Assembly (NCBI GenBank): GCA_016748015.1
Contig: JAAOMT010000439.1
Span: 900,719 to 964,718, forward strand
Direction: 5' to 3'
Source of the DNA: Geosiphon pyriformis
Taxonomy: Eukaryota > Glomeromycota > Glomeromycetes > Archaeosporales > Geosiphonaceae
DNA: 64,000 bases
The stretch's first letter is position 1. Every line of letters begins with the position of its first letter. The notes under the pieces are model-generated. The model searched no databases. It saw only the letters and a program-made list of their open reading frames with translations, and was not told where the DNA came from. Below, piece by piece: positions 45,595 through 57,200 of this stretch. Both the position numbers and the translations under genes were made by a program.

Positions 45595-47272
45595 TTCAAT
45601 CTTGCCAAAACTGTACCAACAAAAGCATCCAAAGCTGACAATTTAGATTTCAAACCACCCATCTTGATAGTTAAAACCTTAGAAATGCTAAAACCAAAAC
45701 CAGCATCTGACACATCAACATTTGAAGGGAGAGAGTCGGAAGATGCCAACATGCTATCCACAAGCATATCCGAGTTTGAGACTGACATCTTAGGCACAGA
45801 GGCAGCTGGCAGAGAAACACAAAAGAAAAATGCCAGTGGCACCAATTCAACACCATTCAATCTTTTTAATATATCCAACACTTGATCCGCCAAAAGCTCC
45901 AAAGAGCATTCCAGAGCTGCCAAACAATCATTCAAACCAGAAACATCAAAAGAAGAAGACACCAATGATGATGATTTTCTATCAGAAGACACACCAGCAC
46001 CAAAAGAGACTGAAGAAACCACACGGAAAAGAGACCCACCAGCAACTTAAGCCCAAGTCTTGCCACCAAAAAAAACTGGATAAGCAATAGAAGCCTGCTT
46101 CTTTTTATATATGTTGGCCAATCGTATTTGATTCTGAGAATTTACCACCCACTTATCATGAGCATCAGAATTCTCACCCAATGAACACTTCATAGAGATA
46201 TGATCCAATTGTTTACACTTGGCATAACAAGCCAGAGAAAGACCAGCCCAACGCAAATTCACATCCTTATAAACTAAAACAGAACTAATAGCAGCCAATT
46301 TGGATGCCTTATTACCAAAACACACAATCACACATCTATCATGCACATATGAACTGAGATTACAGCCAATAAAACAAGTCTTCCCACCATATGATTCTAA
46401 CAAATCCGAAAGATCATGAGCTATTGTACCAACTGGAAAAGTATAAAGCAATGCCCGATGTAGATCTCTGAAAATCCACAATTGTTTATCCTCAACAGCT
46501 TTTGCCACACAAACAGAATTCTTTCTTATGAAAACAGACCATTTAGCTGCAACCAAATCAGCTATTTCAGATGACTCAAATTCCACTAAAGCTTTTTGCC
46601 ACAGGCCAATCAATTGCATTTTAATTGATACAACCCTGCCAAACTTGAAAAAAACAGATTCTACAGCTAATTTAGGAAGATCAACTAGAATCTTCTTAAC
46701 AACAATTACCCGATCCGAAAGTTTGTTTACTTGTCTGACATCATTATTTGTCACAATTTTTTCATAAATTGTCAATTCTCTAGCCCTTTTTAAACTCAAC
46801 TCTGATGTAAATGAAGATCTGATGATCCCAGGAAATTTTGAGGAAGTCGATGCCCTCTAAAACCATCTATTCAATAAAAATTTTTTTTCACACAGATCAA
46901 CTTATTATCAACAGTCTTACCAAGCATAGCTGAAAGCTCAATATCAAGAGTGAAAGATTTGGTCAAATTGAAGCTCCGTTTTTCCAAAACACGTAACTCA
47001 GCCAATGGGAGACACTTGGAACCACTAAAATTAGATAATAGAAGCAATATAGCATCGTCGTCGTTAACATTGCTCATATGGCTAAACACCAGACCTTTAG
47101 AAGGTTGGCCAAGCATGTACATTCGGGTGTGAGTTTTTTGTGACATTGTGTCATCCATGTTCTCATTGACTACCAAATTGTCAAACTCTGTGTAACTCGT
47201 TTCCTTGGCAATCATATTCCTTATGTTCTCTATATTAGACAGAACACTAATACTACTAGCTTCACTATCCAC
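45546..47272 (-). pseudogene. LINE ORF1 of third LINE
   Basis: Three frames cover it. 46871-47272 is the N-terminal region, including NVNDDDAILLLLSNF and KSFTLDIELSAMLGK. 46047-46799 holds an RRM-like block (RVIVVKKILVDLP, FGRVVSIKMQLIGLWQKALV) and the knuckle region ACYAKCKQLDHISMKC; the spacing here is C-x3-C-x4-H-x4-C if the first Cys is used. 45546-46022 is the C-terminal segment with a helical ALECSLELLADQVLDILKRL. Stops between the frames inactivate it. Role as for other LINE ORF1 proteins: binding the element RNA. Confidence 0.75.
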
Positions 47273-47739
47273 CTCACTGCCTCAAAACACAGCAGGTTTT
47301 CCACTAGTGCTCACCACATCCTCAAGACTCAAAGGGCCAGCAGACAAATTGATAACACTCGCTTCAGTGACATACTTCTTCAGTTTCTTTTACAAAGCAC
47401 TGCGAAAATACACATTATTCAAATGGTTTTTTTTAGCATTCATGTGGGTCTCCAGACCAGCCGAAATCAAGCCAGAGCCATCAGCAGATAAGCCAACTGG
47501 TTCTATTATGACAAAAAGAGGTCCAGTAAAAAAAATGACTTGAATAAACTAAGGGAAAAGGAAGAAAGAAAAGTGATTTCTCCAAAAAAATCTTTTGCTT
47601 TCATTGTGGTCAGGGGATCGACAAGAGAACGATTTTAATTATTAATAGCTTTGAATTAATTATATTTAGTTGTAAATATATAATTTATTTATATTTATTA
47701 GATAATAATTAAACTTTACTTGTTAAATTTTATAAATAA

Positions 47740-48590
47740 ATAAAAAATCAATTATTTTAAATAAAATTAACCAAAATTAAGATTTAAAAATAATTTAAAA
47801 AATAATATTATGTATAAATTATAATTAAAACAGTTTTAAATATAATTATAGAATTAAAAAAAAACTAAATTTATAAATAATTAAATTAATACTAATTTAT
47901 AACAATAATTTTATTTATTGTTAATTTTGTATAATTTTTGTATAATTATATTTATTATTATTATTATTATTATTTATTATATTAAATTAATATTACCAAA
48001 AAAATAACTTTATATTATTCATAAAAATAATTTAAAATATAACAAAATATTTAAAATATAATAATTAAAACAGTTTTAATATCAACATAATTATAAAAAA
48101 ATTTATATAATAAAAATAAGAATAGATATTTTTATAATAAACAGAATTATAAAAAATTTAACTATAAAAAAGCTAAATTTATGAATTATATAATAAAATA
48201 AAACTAGATAGTTAACTTAATATTGTTTTATAATATTAATAATTTTACTTATTAATTATTTTGTTATTATATTTATTTACTTTAAAAAGTTATTATTCTA
48301 AATATTGTTTTTAAAAAACCACATTTTGTGGCTTGGCGATTGGTGACGTAAGCTGAAAATTTTTTCTTCCTACAAAACAATCTGCTTTTATTGTGCCACC
48401 CCTGAAAACTTCAATCTATTTTTGCTTTTGATATTTCAATGCGGCTAGAGGATCGGGCAACTCGCCGATTCAACCACCTAAGCGATCTGGCAACTTGTTG
48501 GGCTAGTTATGGGGAACTCCTCCGGTGGGCTCCTTCCTAAGTCAGCGTGAAGGCCAGAGGCAACTTGTCTCAGTGCCAAGAGCAAGCCCA
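47740..48590. other. Segmental duplication copy 2, left arm
   Basis: Co-linear with 5360-6119. It includes the TTA-triplet run, the CAGTTTTAATATCAACATAA block, and a higher-GC region from 48330 with CTACAAAACAATCTGC and GGGCTCCTTCCTAAGTCAGC. This copy keeps an extra ~100 bp (48395-48525) that copy 1 lacks. From 47631 to 47739 I see only AT-rich sequence. Confidence 0.7.
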
Positions 48591-48940
48591 GTTCATTCCC
48601 AGTCCTTGATCCGCTCGGCGTCTCCTATTATTGACCATTTATTTTACAGGGCCAAGCACAGTAGGAACAAGTTCAGTTATTTTGGACCTCAATTTCCACG
48701 TTTCCCTGGTTATGAAGGTAACTTTTCTTGAATGACAATTGTATTCTCTACTGGTCGACTTTACACAGTTCTTTTACGTCAATAGCAATTGCAGAGTATC
48801 TGGATAGCCGCCCATCAGAAAAGTGGTCATACGAAGAGTTTTTACAAATTTATCATGACATTATTCTTGTCAAGCCGCCGTTCAACGATGTTTGGAGTTC
48901 ACTAGATGGCTTTGCACAGAAGATTTCGCGGGGCAATTAA
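48525..48940 (+). CDS. Two-exon hypothetical protein, start uncertain
   Basis: An open frame to 48717 (...SASPIIDHLFYRAKHSRNK, then FSYFGPQFPRFPGYE) is joined across a 68-bp GT-AG intron (48718-48785, GGTAACT...CAATAG) to AIAEYLDSRPSEKWSYEEF, LQIYHDIILVKPP and FNDVWSSLDGFAQKISRGN, stop 48938-48940. The joint keeps frame (G|CA). The composition is richer in GC than the neighbourhood and there are no TE matches. The frame opens at 48507 after TAG; there is no ATG in it, and 48525 is GTG, so an upstream exon or the ATG at 48510 in another frame is possible. The equivalent in copy 1 is destroyed by the tandem array. Family not recognised. Confidence 0.5.
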
Positions 48941-49011
48941 GTCACGCAATGGAAACGTCAATTTGGAAAAAAGAGTTTAAGTAAAAAAGTATATAAGTTT
49001 TTAAAAGTTTA

Positions 49012-49093
49012 GGATTTTAGCGGCAACGACAATCACGTATCTACTCGGTTGGGAGCATTAAATTTCTACTTAATCATCATTGGTTGCGTCACT
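49012..49093. repeat. Single ancestral-type unit of the tandem array
   Basis: GATTTTAGCGGCAACGACAATCACG, then TATCTACTCGGTTGGGAGC, then TTAATCATCATTGGTTGCGTC: one short unit with a single core instead of two. It occupies the place where copy 1 has about 25 units. Confidence 0.85.
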
Positions 49094-49149
49094 CATGTTT
49101 AATGGTGGGATGCTGATTATATGGTTTTACTAATTCTGCCACCAACAAG

Positions 49150-49266
49150 ATTGAGAGGAGTCGTGCTTACTGGAACAAACTGATTCTCAAATGTGAAGAA
49201 GTGGGTGTGAATCGAATACAAATTCGACGGCTAGGACTCATTACTCGAAGCATTGCTAATCGCTAG
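49150..49266 (+). CDS. Terminal exon-like frame, hypothetical protein, copy 2
   Basis: After a branch-point-like TACTAAT and acceptor CCAACAAG, the frame reads IERSRAYWNKLILKCEEVGV and NRIQIRRLGLITRSIANR, then TAG. It is the paralogue of 10004-10114, with two extra in-frame residues. The upstream exon may belong to the gene at 48525-48940, although that frame already ends at 48940, so a third gene model or a damaged gene is equally possible. Confidence 0.4.
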   Translation: MERSRAYWNKLILKCEEVGVNRIQIRRLGLITRSIANR

Positions 49267-49461
49267 TATTATCAAGTTACAGATGGAACGGAGGTAATTA
49301 TAAACAAAGAAGCCTCGGAGTATCAGTCCAAGTCAACAGGAAAAAAATTTGTAAAAGGATAATTATACAACGATCATATCGGCACCGAACATGACAAGAG
49401 AGAATCTGCAATCCGTGGCTGTTCTTATAAGGTTATATACCCGCCACCCTTTTTTTGCATA

Positions 49462-50040
49462 GATCGTCATTGAAGAAGATAACGAGATCTACCAGAGCTC
49501 AAAACGGCGTGAAACCAGGCATCCTGCAGAGCAAATCGTAAGATATTTATTATCTTTTTCCCACGTTTTTATTCAATATTCAGAGTAACTGGCAATATTT
49601 GCACCAATTATTATCATACTACTGTTTCAAATTCAATATTGTGAGACTTTCGACTCACCTGAAGTCAAAAATAAATATAATTGAGAATTTAGTTATTCAA
49701 ATTTAAGAATATAATATTACTGACGCCCTTACTAAACTCTCAACTGTAAACAGGTATCCGTAGGAAAGGGTAAAAGAAAAGAATTCGACGGCCTTGTAAT
49801 TCTCCCGAAGCTGAAAAAGGTAAAGTTAAATTCTTAGATCCTAAAGTAATTCACTTTTTTGCGATCAGTTGGCAAATCACAGCAACTCTATTGGCCTATT
49901 ATAGATTTGCTTGATGAACGGACTATAGAAATGAACATCTCGTTCATTCCTCAATGGCTGTTTCAACCCGGATAACTGATGCATGCCAAGTCAAAGAAAA
50001 AATATGGAAAATGAAAGATGGTAATGAAAGGTACCTGAAT
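49462..50040 (+). pseudogene. Spliced gene fragment, weakly syntaxin/Tlg2-like, copy 2
   Basis: Same layout as 10301-10642: ...ATCCTGCAGAGCAAATC|GTAAGA donor at 49538, acceptor AAATCACAG at 49882. The intron is ~345 bp here against ~84 bp in copy 1, so it has gained sequence (with no recognised element). The downstream frame loses one base near 49900 (GGCCTATTATAG against GGCCATGATATAG) and a TGG-type codon reads differently, so this copy is the more damaged one. Confidence 0.35.
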
Positions 50041-50289
50041 TATATAATCAAAAGTTGTTTTATCATCTTAATGTTTTGTTGATAGGATATTTTTCTAGTC
50101 CTATATGGTGGCGAATTCTGGACCTTCGTCCTATGACCAACCGACTCGGTCCTGCTAACAAAAGAGCAAAGGAATTCATAACGAAGGAGACACTAAAGAT
50201 GTTTGCACCTCCAAAACTCATCTTATGACAAAGTGCTATAGATGAAGAAATAAATATAGTGCTGAATATGGTCAAGGTATATATTTGAA
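50041..50289. other. End of duplicated segment, no gene seen
   Basis: The GGTGGCGAATTCTGGAC block and its surroundings match copy 1 to about 50250, after which homology ends. The - strand frame through here is antisense and unsupported. Confidence 0.5.
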
Positions 50290-51494
50290 ATGTCAATCAC
50301 TCCTTCAACTGACGGACTACAGAGTTTACCTTTTGGTGAAATATTGGCTCAATTCTAAAAATTTCCATCTATTGGAACTCTCGGAATACTTCAGAATCTG
50401 TCCTCAATTAAGAGTGTACAAATAGATCAGATGAATTTAAAAGAATTTCTAAAGGACAATGTGAAGATTGAAATGGTTCGAATGGATAAATTTGACTTGG
50501 AATCTGGAGGTGGTCTATCTATCACTAATGAGAAGATGGAAAAACTCTCTCAACACGCGGACATCATTGCACTCGCCTCTTGTGTTCATGAAAGGTAAAT
50601 ACATTATCCCCTTGCTAAGTTAATCTAGATGAATTAACAACCTTATGGCATTGCTCTACAATAGTATACGGTACTTGAACTCTGGTATCCTTCACACTAC
50701 TATGGGGGAGCGGACAGTGGATATCCATATATTCAAATCACTCTTCGATATACTGCAAATAAGCAATCTCGTCCAGATTCATTAGTAGGTATTCCTAGCT
50801 TCATTTAATTCCCTTTAATTTCACGATAACAATCGTTTGACACAAGATTCTTGACAACAGTGGCGAAGCGGAAAGTAGAGCATCGCGAACGCGGGCGAGA
50901 GCATATAAAGCATGATATCGAGTCTTCCCAAAAAGTATGCGGAGACCATTTTGATTGGCTATTCGCGGTAGGTGGATCAACAGACTTATNNNNNNNNNNN
51001 NNNNNNNNNNNNNNNNNNNNNNNNNNNNNNNNNNNNNNNNNNNNNNNNNNNNNNNNNNNNNNNNNNNNNNNNNNNNNNNNNNNNNNNNNNNNNNNNNNNN
51101 NNNNNNNNNNNNNNNNNNNNNNNNNNNNNNNNNNNNNNNNNNNNNNNNNNNNNNNNNNNNNNNNNNNNNNNNNNNNNNNNCGTTGTAGATTGCCCAATAC
51201 TGTTAACGCTCTAGCATCTGCCGTCGAGTCTGTGCGCCTGTTCATTCGGATTAGAGTAAGTTCTGTTGTACTATACTAAATCTTATATCTGCATACATGT
51301 TTTAATATTTCTTTATATTATAGAATATCATGAATTATTCCGCAAATCTCATCCAAGTTTTGATTAAGGAAGCCAAGGAAGTTCGGGATAACGTATCACA
51401 CATATCCTCTGTGGATAATGAGATCGCAACAATTCAAGATTTTGGAACCCCAGTGAAGCCTAAAACTAAACCGAAGCTAAAGATAAAGAAATAA
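50290..51494 (+). CDS. Five-exon host gene of unknown function, interrupted by a gap
   Basis: Exons by splice sites: 50290-50594, 50665-50788, 50861-gap, gap-51255, 51324-51494, with GT-AG introns of 70, 72 and 68 bp. Peptides: MSITPSTDGLQSLPFGEILA, IEMVRMDKFDLESGGGLSI; exon 2 VLELWYPSHYYGGADSGYPY and IQITLRYTANKQSRPDSLV; exon 3 AKRKVEHRERGREHIKHDI; exon 4 LPNTVNALASAVESVRLFIR; exon 5 LIQVLIKEAKEVRDNVSHI with a basic end TPVKPKTKPKLKIKK. There is no TE similarity and GC is higher. Two problems: an in-frame TAA at 50356, and a phase mismatch between exons 1 and 2. It may be a young pseudogene or contain sequence errors. Family not recognised; possibly soluble, no membrane segment seen. Confidence 0.6.
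50990..51180. other. Assembly gap (191 N)
   Basis: A run of Ns inside the host gene at 50290-51494, hiding part of exons 3-4 and at least one intron. Confidence 1.
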
Positions 51495-51499
51495 AGAAA

Positions 51500-51569
51500 T
51501 AGTGTAGGGTGTTTACGGTCTCCCTCATGGATATCGAATAAGTGGGTTTTGAATTCGACCCCCGCTCCA
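51500..51569 (+). other. tRNA-like remnant immediately downstream of the host gene
   Basis: The 3' half resembles a tRNA: a T-arm-like GTGGGTTTTGAATTCGACCCCC followed by CGCTCCA, and a 5' TAGTGTAGGGTGTTTACGG recalling a D-arm/box A. No 5' acceptor strand pairs with the 3' end, and the T-loop carries extra bases, so it is not a working tRNA gene. A tRNA-derived SINE head or tRNA pseudogene are options. Confidence 0.3.
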
Positions 51570-52954
51570 AAATCATTTCACAAAACTTAACGCTTATTCA
51601 ATAATTTTATTAAAGGCCAAAGCTTTTAACAACTCGAACAATATGGAGCTTGAAACTAATTTACATTAAATTCACCATGGAACCGAAAAATTACAGCATC
51701 ATCAAAAGTATTATAAAAAATTGCACCTTATGTTTTCAAAATAGTTGATATCAAAATTTATTCGAGAATACTTAGATAAAGAAGGAATTACTTATGAGAT
51801 TTGCCAGAAAGAAAAGGTCATCAAAAGAGCATTGGAAAATTCAAATCAAAACCAAGGAAAAAGAGAAAAATATCAGAAGTGTAATAAGATATAGGAGTAA
51901 CCTTATATATTTTTAATAAACTATGTAGAAAATATTTCACAAAACCAGACAAATTAAACATAAAATATATTATATAATTAAGATAATTGAATACATAAAA
52001 GTGATAGAATTCTTAAAAACAGATTATAATTGTGATTGCTCTATTAAAGTTCTTAAAGAAAAGTTTGTGAAAATGTATAAAACTTTTTAAGCTCTTTTAA
52101 AGTCAAAAAAAGATATTTTTTTAATAATTTAGTCCAAGACCATAAATAGTAAATTCATAAATGCTAATCATTATTTTAAAAAAAAAGCTTACATTAATAA
52201 AAAACAATATTGTTACAGATTGGAGTAACAAGCTAACAAATAGTAAAAAAAAACAGGATTGTAGAGTAATAGAAATAATTAAAGAGAAAATTACAATAAA
52301 AGAGCAAATTGAATATGTATAAATTCAATGTGTATAGTTTTATATAAATCACAGTCACAAATCTTTTCTGGAAATCTGAAGATAGAAGAATAATCTGTGA
52401 TTGTCAACAAAATAATACTGCTGCTATTATTCTATGTCTCAATTTGGTGATTTTTAGAATCAATAACAGGTATCATTATGCTTTTTAATTATTTCTTTAT
52501 TCAATAAATCACAAAAATAAGCAATTGTTTCTCAGACTAATTCTAACAAATACAAATTAAGAAGGGGAAAAGATAAGGTATGTGAATGCCAACAAGTAAT
52601 CTTTTATTCCAAGATGTTCAGATACTTGAAAGTAGGGAAAAAAAAATAAGTAATATAAAAGAAAGTAATTGATAGTGTTTTTTTTTGTTATTTTGATCAT
52701 GTTTTTTTATAGTTAAGAGACTCATTACTTATATAACTCTTGAAAGTAGTCAACAACCAGATCAATAACTAGATCAATAATCAGGTCAATAATCAGGTTA
52801 ATGATTACTATTTAAAAATAGAGTGACTAATTATATAACATCAGTGACTAATACATGTGATAACTAATAAAAAATATAGGTTTTAATCATAATATTATTT
52901 TCTTCAAAGAGATTGAACTCTGATGAAATCAAGCTATTTATAAGATAATTTATT
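51570..52954. other. AT-rich interval, no gene recognised
   Basis: The first ~330 bp are less AT-rich and contain short Lys/Arg-rich frames (RFARKKRSSKEHWKIQ near 51800) without a start or a match. The rest is AT-rich and probably includes the 3' end of element D. A run of AGGTCAATAATCAGGT-like short repeats lies at 52755-52800. Confidence 0.4.
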
Positions 52955-54425
52955 TAAAGAGTTTTGTCTAACTCAAAGCTAATTAGTTTATTAAAATTTT
53001 TGGTGAATAAAATATAATATTTGAAACAAAATGAGTTTTGTGTTTAAAAGACCAAATCTTTATATAAAAGTTTTGGCTCTTTTAGCAATAATTAAAACTC
53101 TTGAAACATCTAATCATATAATGTCCAAAATTTCTGTTTGTATCTTTAAAGTTGTTTTCTTTATAAGTTTTATATTTTTTATGATTTTACCAAGGCAACT
53201 ATAGAGTTCTAATTGTCTTTTATATAATAAGTTTTTGTCTATGAACAGGATTTTTTGGAGTGTATTTTCAATTATGTTGAAAAGTGGGAGTATAACTGCT
53301 GTTATACTTTTTAACAGATATTTATCTATTTTGCTATTAATTTTTTCTCTTATAATAATAGTTTTCTTGAGTCTAATAACAGTATGTGTTCTATTATTAT
53401 TAGTTATGGTAGTCTGTTTTTTAATAATCAGAGTAGCATTTAGATAGTTTTTGATTCAATATTCATAGAGAATATAGAAAACATTTTGAATGTTTTGATC
53501 CAAAAAATAATTATTTATGTTGATTTAAAATACCTCTGTTTTGGAAATGTTGTATTTATTTGTACTTGATTTTTGTTGATTATTTGGGTTGGTATTACTA
53601 CAACAGACAACCAATCAGATCATTTGTAATATTTTTTGAGTTGTATATCATAAACAGAATGATTATTAAAGATTGTTTTGAATTGATTTTGTAAAATATA
53701 AAAACCATTGATCAAAACTTTGTTGACTATAAAAGGTTTTTTTTACTAGCTAGAAAATTTATCACCATAGACATTGTTTCTGTATAAATAGTATTTCAAT
53801 ACTAAGTCACTAACATTTAAAGAAAGTGTTTTATAAATTTTTTTTTACTTAAGCTTTTTTTGGAACTGTTTTATTTTTCAAAAGCAATTATTTATATTTC
53901 TATTAAGGAGTCAAAAATAATATCAAGTTTTCTTTGCAAAATGTCTTTGTAATTTTTTATTGTAATTTTTTTAAAGAATTGTCTTAATATTAGTTTCTAT
54001 TAGTAGTGTTGTTATATATTCATAGAACAGATAAAAGAGTTTATAACTTGTTATGTCATAATTTACAATTCTATAAGCAAACAAAGCTAAAAGCAGTATT
54101 TTGTCTTATAAGTTTGTTTTTTTACTGGTTTTGGTTAAGGTTTCACATAGTGTTCTATTAAAATATTCTATTAAGTTATTTGTTTGAAAGTGGTAAGAAA
54201 AAGAAAGTTTATAACATATTTCCAATTTTCTACAAAATTTTTTAATCAGTATACTAAGAAAAGCTCTTTCTCTATCAAATAAAATCTTTTTGGAGCAGTC
54301 ATAATAACAAATAATATTTTCATAAATGAAATTGGCTATTGAGACTGCTATTTGGTCTAAAGTGGCTCTTGTTTTTATTCACTTTGTAAAATAGTTAATA
54401 GCTATGATAATGTATTTATTATTAT
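52955..54425 (-). mobile_element. Element D (Ty3/gypsy), distal part: integrase core to extension
   Basis: On the - strand, directly after the inserted element C, the frame resumes with NNKYIIIAINYFTK. It continues through ILFDRERAF and FQTNNLIEYFNRTLCE, the integrase core and its C-terminal part, to a helical post-integrase region. The other part is at 60981-64000. The 3' LTR could not be fixed. Confidence 0.8.
53070..54425 (-). pseudogene. Integrase core, C-terminal part and extension of element D
   Basis: Integrase: ATLDQIAVSIANFIYENI, then LFDRERAF (second acid kept in DRE), then the FQTNNLIEYFNRTL segment with the Glu kept. After an unclear stretch (53460-53760), a reading frame of over 100 codons open except for one TGA (about 53070-53400) reads KINSKIDKYLLKSITAVI, FIDKNLLYKRQLELYSCL, KTTLKIQTEILDII. 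Its order (FIDK block, then helical QLEL block) recalls the extension of B (LYIDKTKRLF, then LEHF). The antisense frame at 53235-53447 is a shadow. Confidence 0.6.
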
Positions 54426-55245
54426 TGTTACATGTAAGTATTTGGGATTTCAAATCAAATAACAAATTCATAACTTGGTGCTTAATAGCTAATATGATTG
54501 GTAAGATCTGAAGATTTTGGTTAAGTTTTTTGTATAATGAACAGAGATTCAATAGTTGTTTTCAGTCACCTTTTGGAATTGTAATTCTATCAATTCTTAT
54601 TTTGACATAGTGGCTGGTAATCTTTTGATAAGCTATTCTTAAATCTGAGTATTTACCCTTATTTTTGGGTTTTTTACTAGTGCTATATCCTAACATTAGT
54701 ACTCTGTACATTAATTTTTTTAAATTAATTAGTAAATCAACAACAAAAAAAATAAAAAATAAAAAAAAAATAAAAAAATAAAAATAAAATAAGCCAAGAC
54801 AAGAAAAGTTAGTATTCTGTCAATAGTCATAATTAAGAGTTATTGTTCCAGTGTAGTCAAATAGCTGTTACTATCAACACTTCATGTTAATAATAAACAA
54901 TTGGATTAATATAACTAATAAGTATATTTGTTGATAGTATGAATGTATAGATTCTAATTAGAAAGTAAAACTGAAATTTTTTTTTCTGTTTCTAATGCTA
55001 CTGCTATATATACATAATTCAGATTTCTTAATTTCTCAATTTTTCACACCAGAAATCCTGGAATTCCTAGAATCTTGCAATTTTTTAAGAGGAATTCTGC
55101 AATTCTGCAATTTTTATACAAAAATTTTGGAATTCTGGAATTCTGCAATTTCTTTAAGTGAAATCCTGGAATTTTCTATTTACTATATTTATTTCTGATT
55201 GGCTAATTTATATATTAATATAATTTTTATATTTTATGAATAATA
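54426..55245 (-). repeat. 3' LTR of element C (820 bp)
   Basis: On the + strand TGTTACATGTAAG to TTATGAATAATA. Matches the other C LTR and the B LTRs. It includes GGAATTCTGCAATTC-type microrepeats at 55050-55175 and the AAAATAAAAA tract at 54740-54790. Confidence 0.9.
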
Positions 55246-55258
55246 TTATTTTCTTTTT

Positions 55259-55690
55259 TTAATATTGAGCTCTGTTAAGATCTCTTAACTCTTTTAATTC
55301 TTCAGATTGAATTATATTTTAAACTATTTTCTCTAAAATTACTTGTATTATTCTGAGCTATAATTCCTCAAACTGGGCATTGGTCATTTTACCTATTTAA
55401 TTAGTAGTAATTGTATCCATTTTTGAATTGAGTAATATTTTTGGTTAGTCTTGAAATTCAGCTTGTAATTAATATATTGTTCTTGTTTATATAATTAGAT
55501 TGTTTTTTTTCCACAAATTGTTTAAGTTGTTGTAGTATTTTTGTATCAAATAATCACTTTGTTTTATTTGTATATAAGTTCTGAATATTCAAGTGTTGTT
55601 CCAAGTAAAAATAATAAAAGTTTCTTTGAAATTGTTGTATCCACTAGTTCTAAGTTTCTTTGGTCACTTCTTGATATAGTATGTAAAGAT
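55259..55690 (-). pseudogene. Extension domain of element C, joined to the dUTPase region
   Basis: Reading down from 55690: YQEVTKET, WIQQFQRNFYYFYLEQHLNI, QNLYTNKTK, LFDTKILQQLKQFVEKK, and at the end TNAQFEEL to a stop at 55259-55261 next to the polypurine tract. It matches B 31905-32314. Immediately before YQEV the sequence is TNLYIL, matching B at 28540-28560, so about 3.35 kb present in B is missing here. Several stops are C-to-T type. Confidence 0.75.
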
Positions 55691-57200
55691 TAGTGAGTTC
55701 AATTTTTTTTGATTTACAAATTGTAGTTTTTATTTCAAAAATTTGGGTTTGATCTTTTCTTTTTTTTTCTTTAACTAACATGTACTAGTCATATAACTGA
55801 ATGAAAATTGATTAATAGATAAAGATAATTTCTTCCTTGTTAATAATTTTTTCTTTTGTCATATTGACTAGTATGTCTATTTTACCTATAGATCCAAATT
55901 CACTAATTCCTTTTGCTGTTATTCCTAATTTCTTTCTTTTTCTTATTGATACTAACTGAGCTATTTTAACAGAAACAGGAATATTGTTTGTGCTATCTTT
56001 TTATTTGGTTCAATGATATATGGTTTTTTCGAATTATTTTGTAGTATTGTAATAATATTTTTCACATATCCTGCATCAATTATTCTTTCTCTTATATTAA
56101 TTTTTTTTTTCACTAAACTATTCTTAGATGCTTGTTAAACTATTGTTGTTGTTAGAATTTTCAGTGTTACTTTCAGATTAATACATGTGTGCAAATGTGG
56201 TTTCAATTTGATGGCATCTTTTTCTGAATATCTTAAATTAAATTCTACATTGGTATTATGTGTATATTTTGGCATAATACTTTCATTATTATTACTGAAT
56301 CACTTTAATTTCTGCTTCTTAAAAAAATCAAAGAGTACAATATATTTTTTGAAGTTATAATTGGAGTTCGAATCATTGTTGTCATTATTGTCATTTTTAT
56401 TTAAGCTAAAACTGTTGTTTTTGTTATCATTATTAGAATTTCAATTAGGATTGAACATTGATTCTGATTCTAATATGCAGCTGCTGATTGGTTTTTTTTT
56501 TCTGGAATCATTTAGATCATGTATGGTAATAAATTGTAGATGAAATCACACTCATTACAGTATTGGAAGTTACATGAGATCAAACAATAGTTACATAGTC
56601 AAGTATTTAGTTGTTCTAAATGCTGTTTTTGTTTTTTTCTTGTGGATATTAAATTCTGATAGTGCTCATAAAATTCTTCTGAACTTGCTTTAATGTCAAA
56701 AAATACATTAAGATTGGGAATAAAAATAATGTCAACTGGTTTTAGTGAGTTGTTCTTTATTTCCAAAATTTTATTGAGTAAAATACCTTCTATTTTGGCT
56801 TTTGTTATTCTCCAAATTTCATCTTTATTATGTGAGTAACTCTTTAAGCATAACAAAACTCAGTTCTATGTAGCATTAAAAGCATTTTATGACTTACCCA
56901 ATCACTGATGAGAATTGTGTATTAACACAAAACATTGTATGTTTTTCCTTGACCAGGAATGTCATTTTACATTTCTTCATTAATTAGAATTTTCCCATAA
57001 GTAAGACATAGTTTATTGTCTCATTTTTTTTGTCTTTTTGGGTAGTTATAACGTTTCTGGTAACATAACTTACAGTAATAGTGTGTATATGTTCAATAGT
57101 CTTTATTAGGCACAATTCAAGCTCCAATAGAGAACAGCTTTTTCTTGCAGTTCTTGCACTTAAGAGAAATATATAATGGCTCTAATCTGGTATTGGTTGA
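55691..57200 (-). pseudogene. Cys-rich and dUTPase region of element C
   Basis: The Cys-rich block (56880-57200) keeps LKCKNCKKKLFS, HYYCKLCYQK and IPGQG, with other Cys lost. The spacer frame at 56599-56856 contains ILEIKNNSLKPVDIIFIPNL. dUTPase: motif 1 is degraded (NVEFNL), motif 2 SKNSL, motif 3 RIIDAGYVKNI retaining the catalytic Asp and Tyr, motif 4 EPNKKIAQ; motif 5 is barely readable. Retention of Asp in motif 3 shows the Asn of element B is secondary. Confidence 0.75.

Larger units (their letters stand above)
40735..47630 (-). mobile_element. Third long LINE (about 6.9 kb), decayed
   Basis: Same architecture as the LINE at 12506-19156 but a distinct copy: ORF1 (45546-47272), endonuclease, linker, RT, RNase H, C-terminal zinc region, 3' block (40750-40880) and a T-run on the + strand at about 40735-40743. 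Exact 5' edge is uncertain; coding-like sequence ends near 47570 and the duplicated AT-rich segment begins by 47740. From 40642 to 40734 there is only AT-rich sequence without a feature. Confidence 0.85.

Noticed and set aside
49754-49818. Short exon-like stretch (GKGKRKEFDGLVILPKLKK) and slight 18S rRNA resemblance near 49790-49850
   Set aside because: Only a dozen bases agree with rRNA, and the exon is absent from the paralogous intron; too little evidence.
52211-52840. Candidate 3' LTR of element D (TGTTACAG...ATATAACA on the + strand)
   Set aside because: Ends fit the TG...CA form but there is no polypurine tract beside it and no second LTR in the window to compare.
53235-53447. Hydrophobic + strand frame resembling a membrane protein
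   Set aside because: Antisense to the long open extension frame of element D; hydrophobicity comes from Lys/Asn-rich codons read on the other strand.
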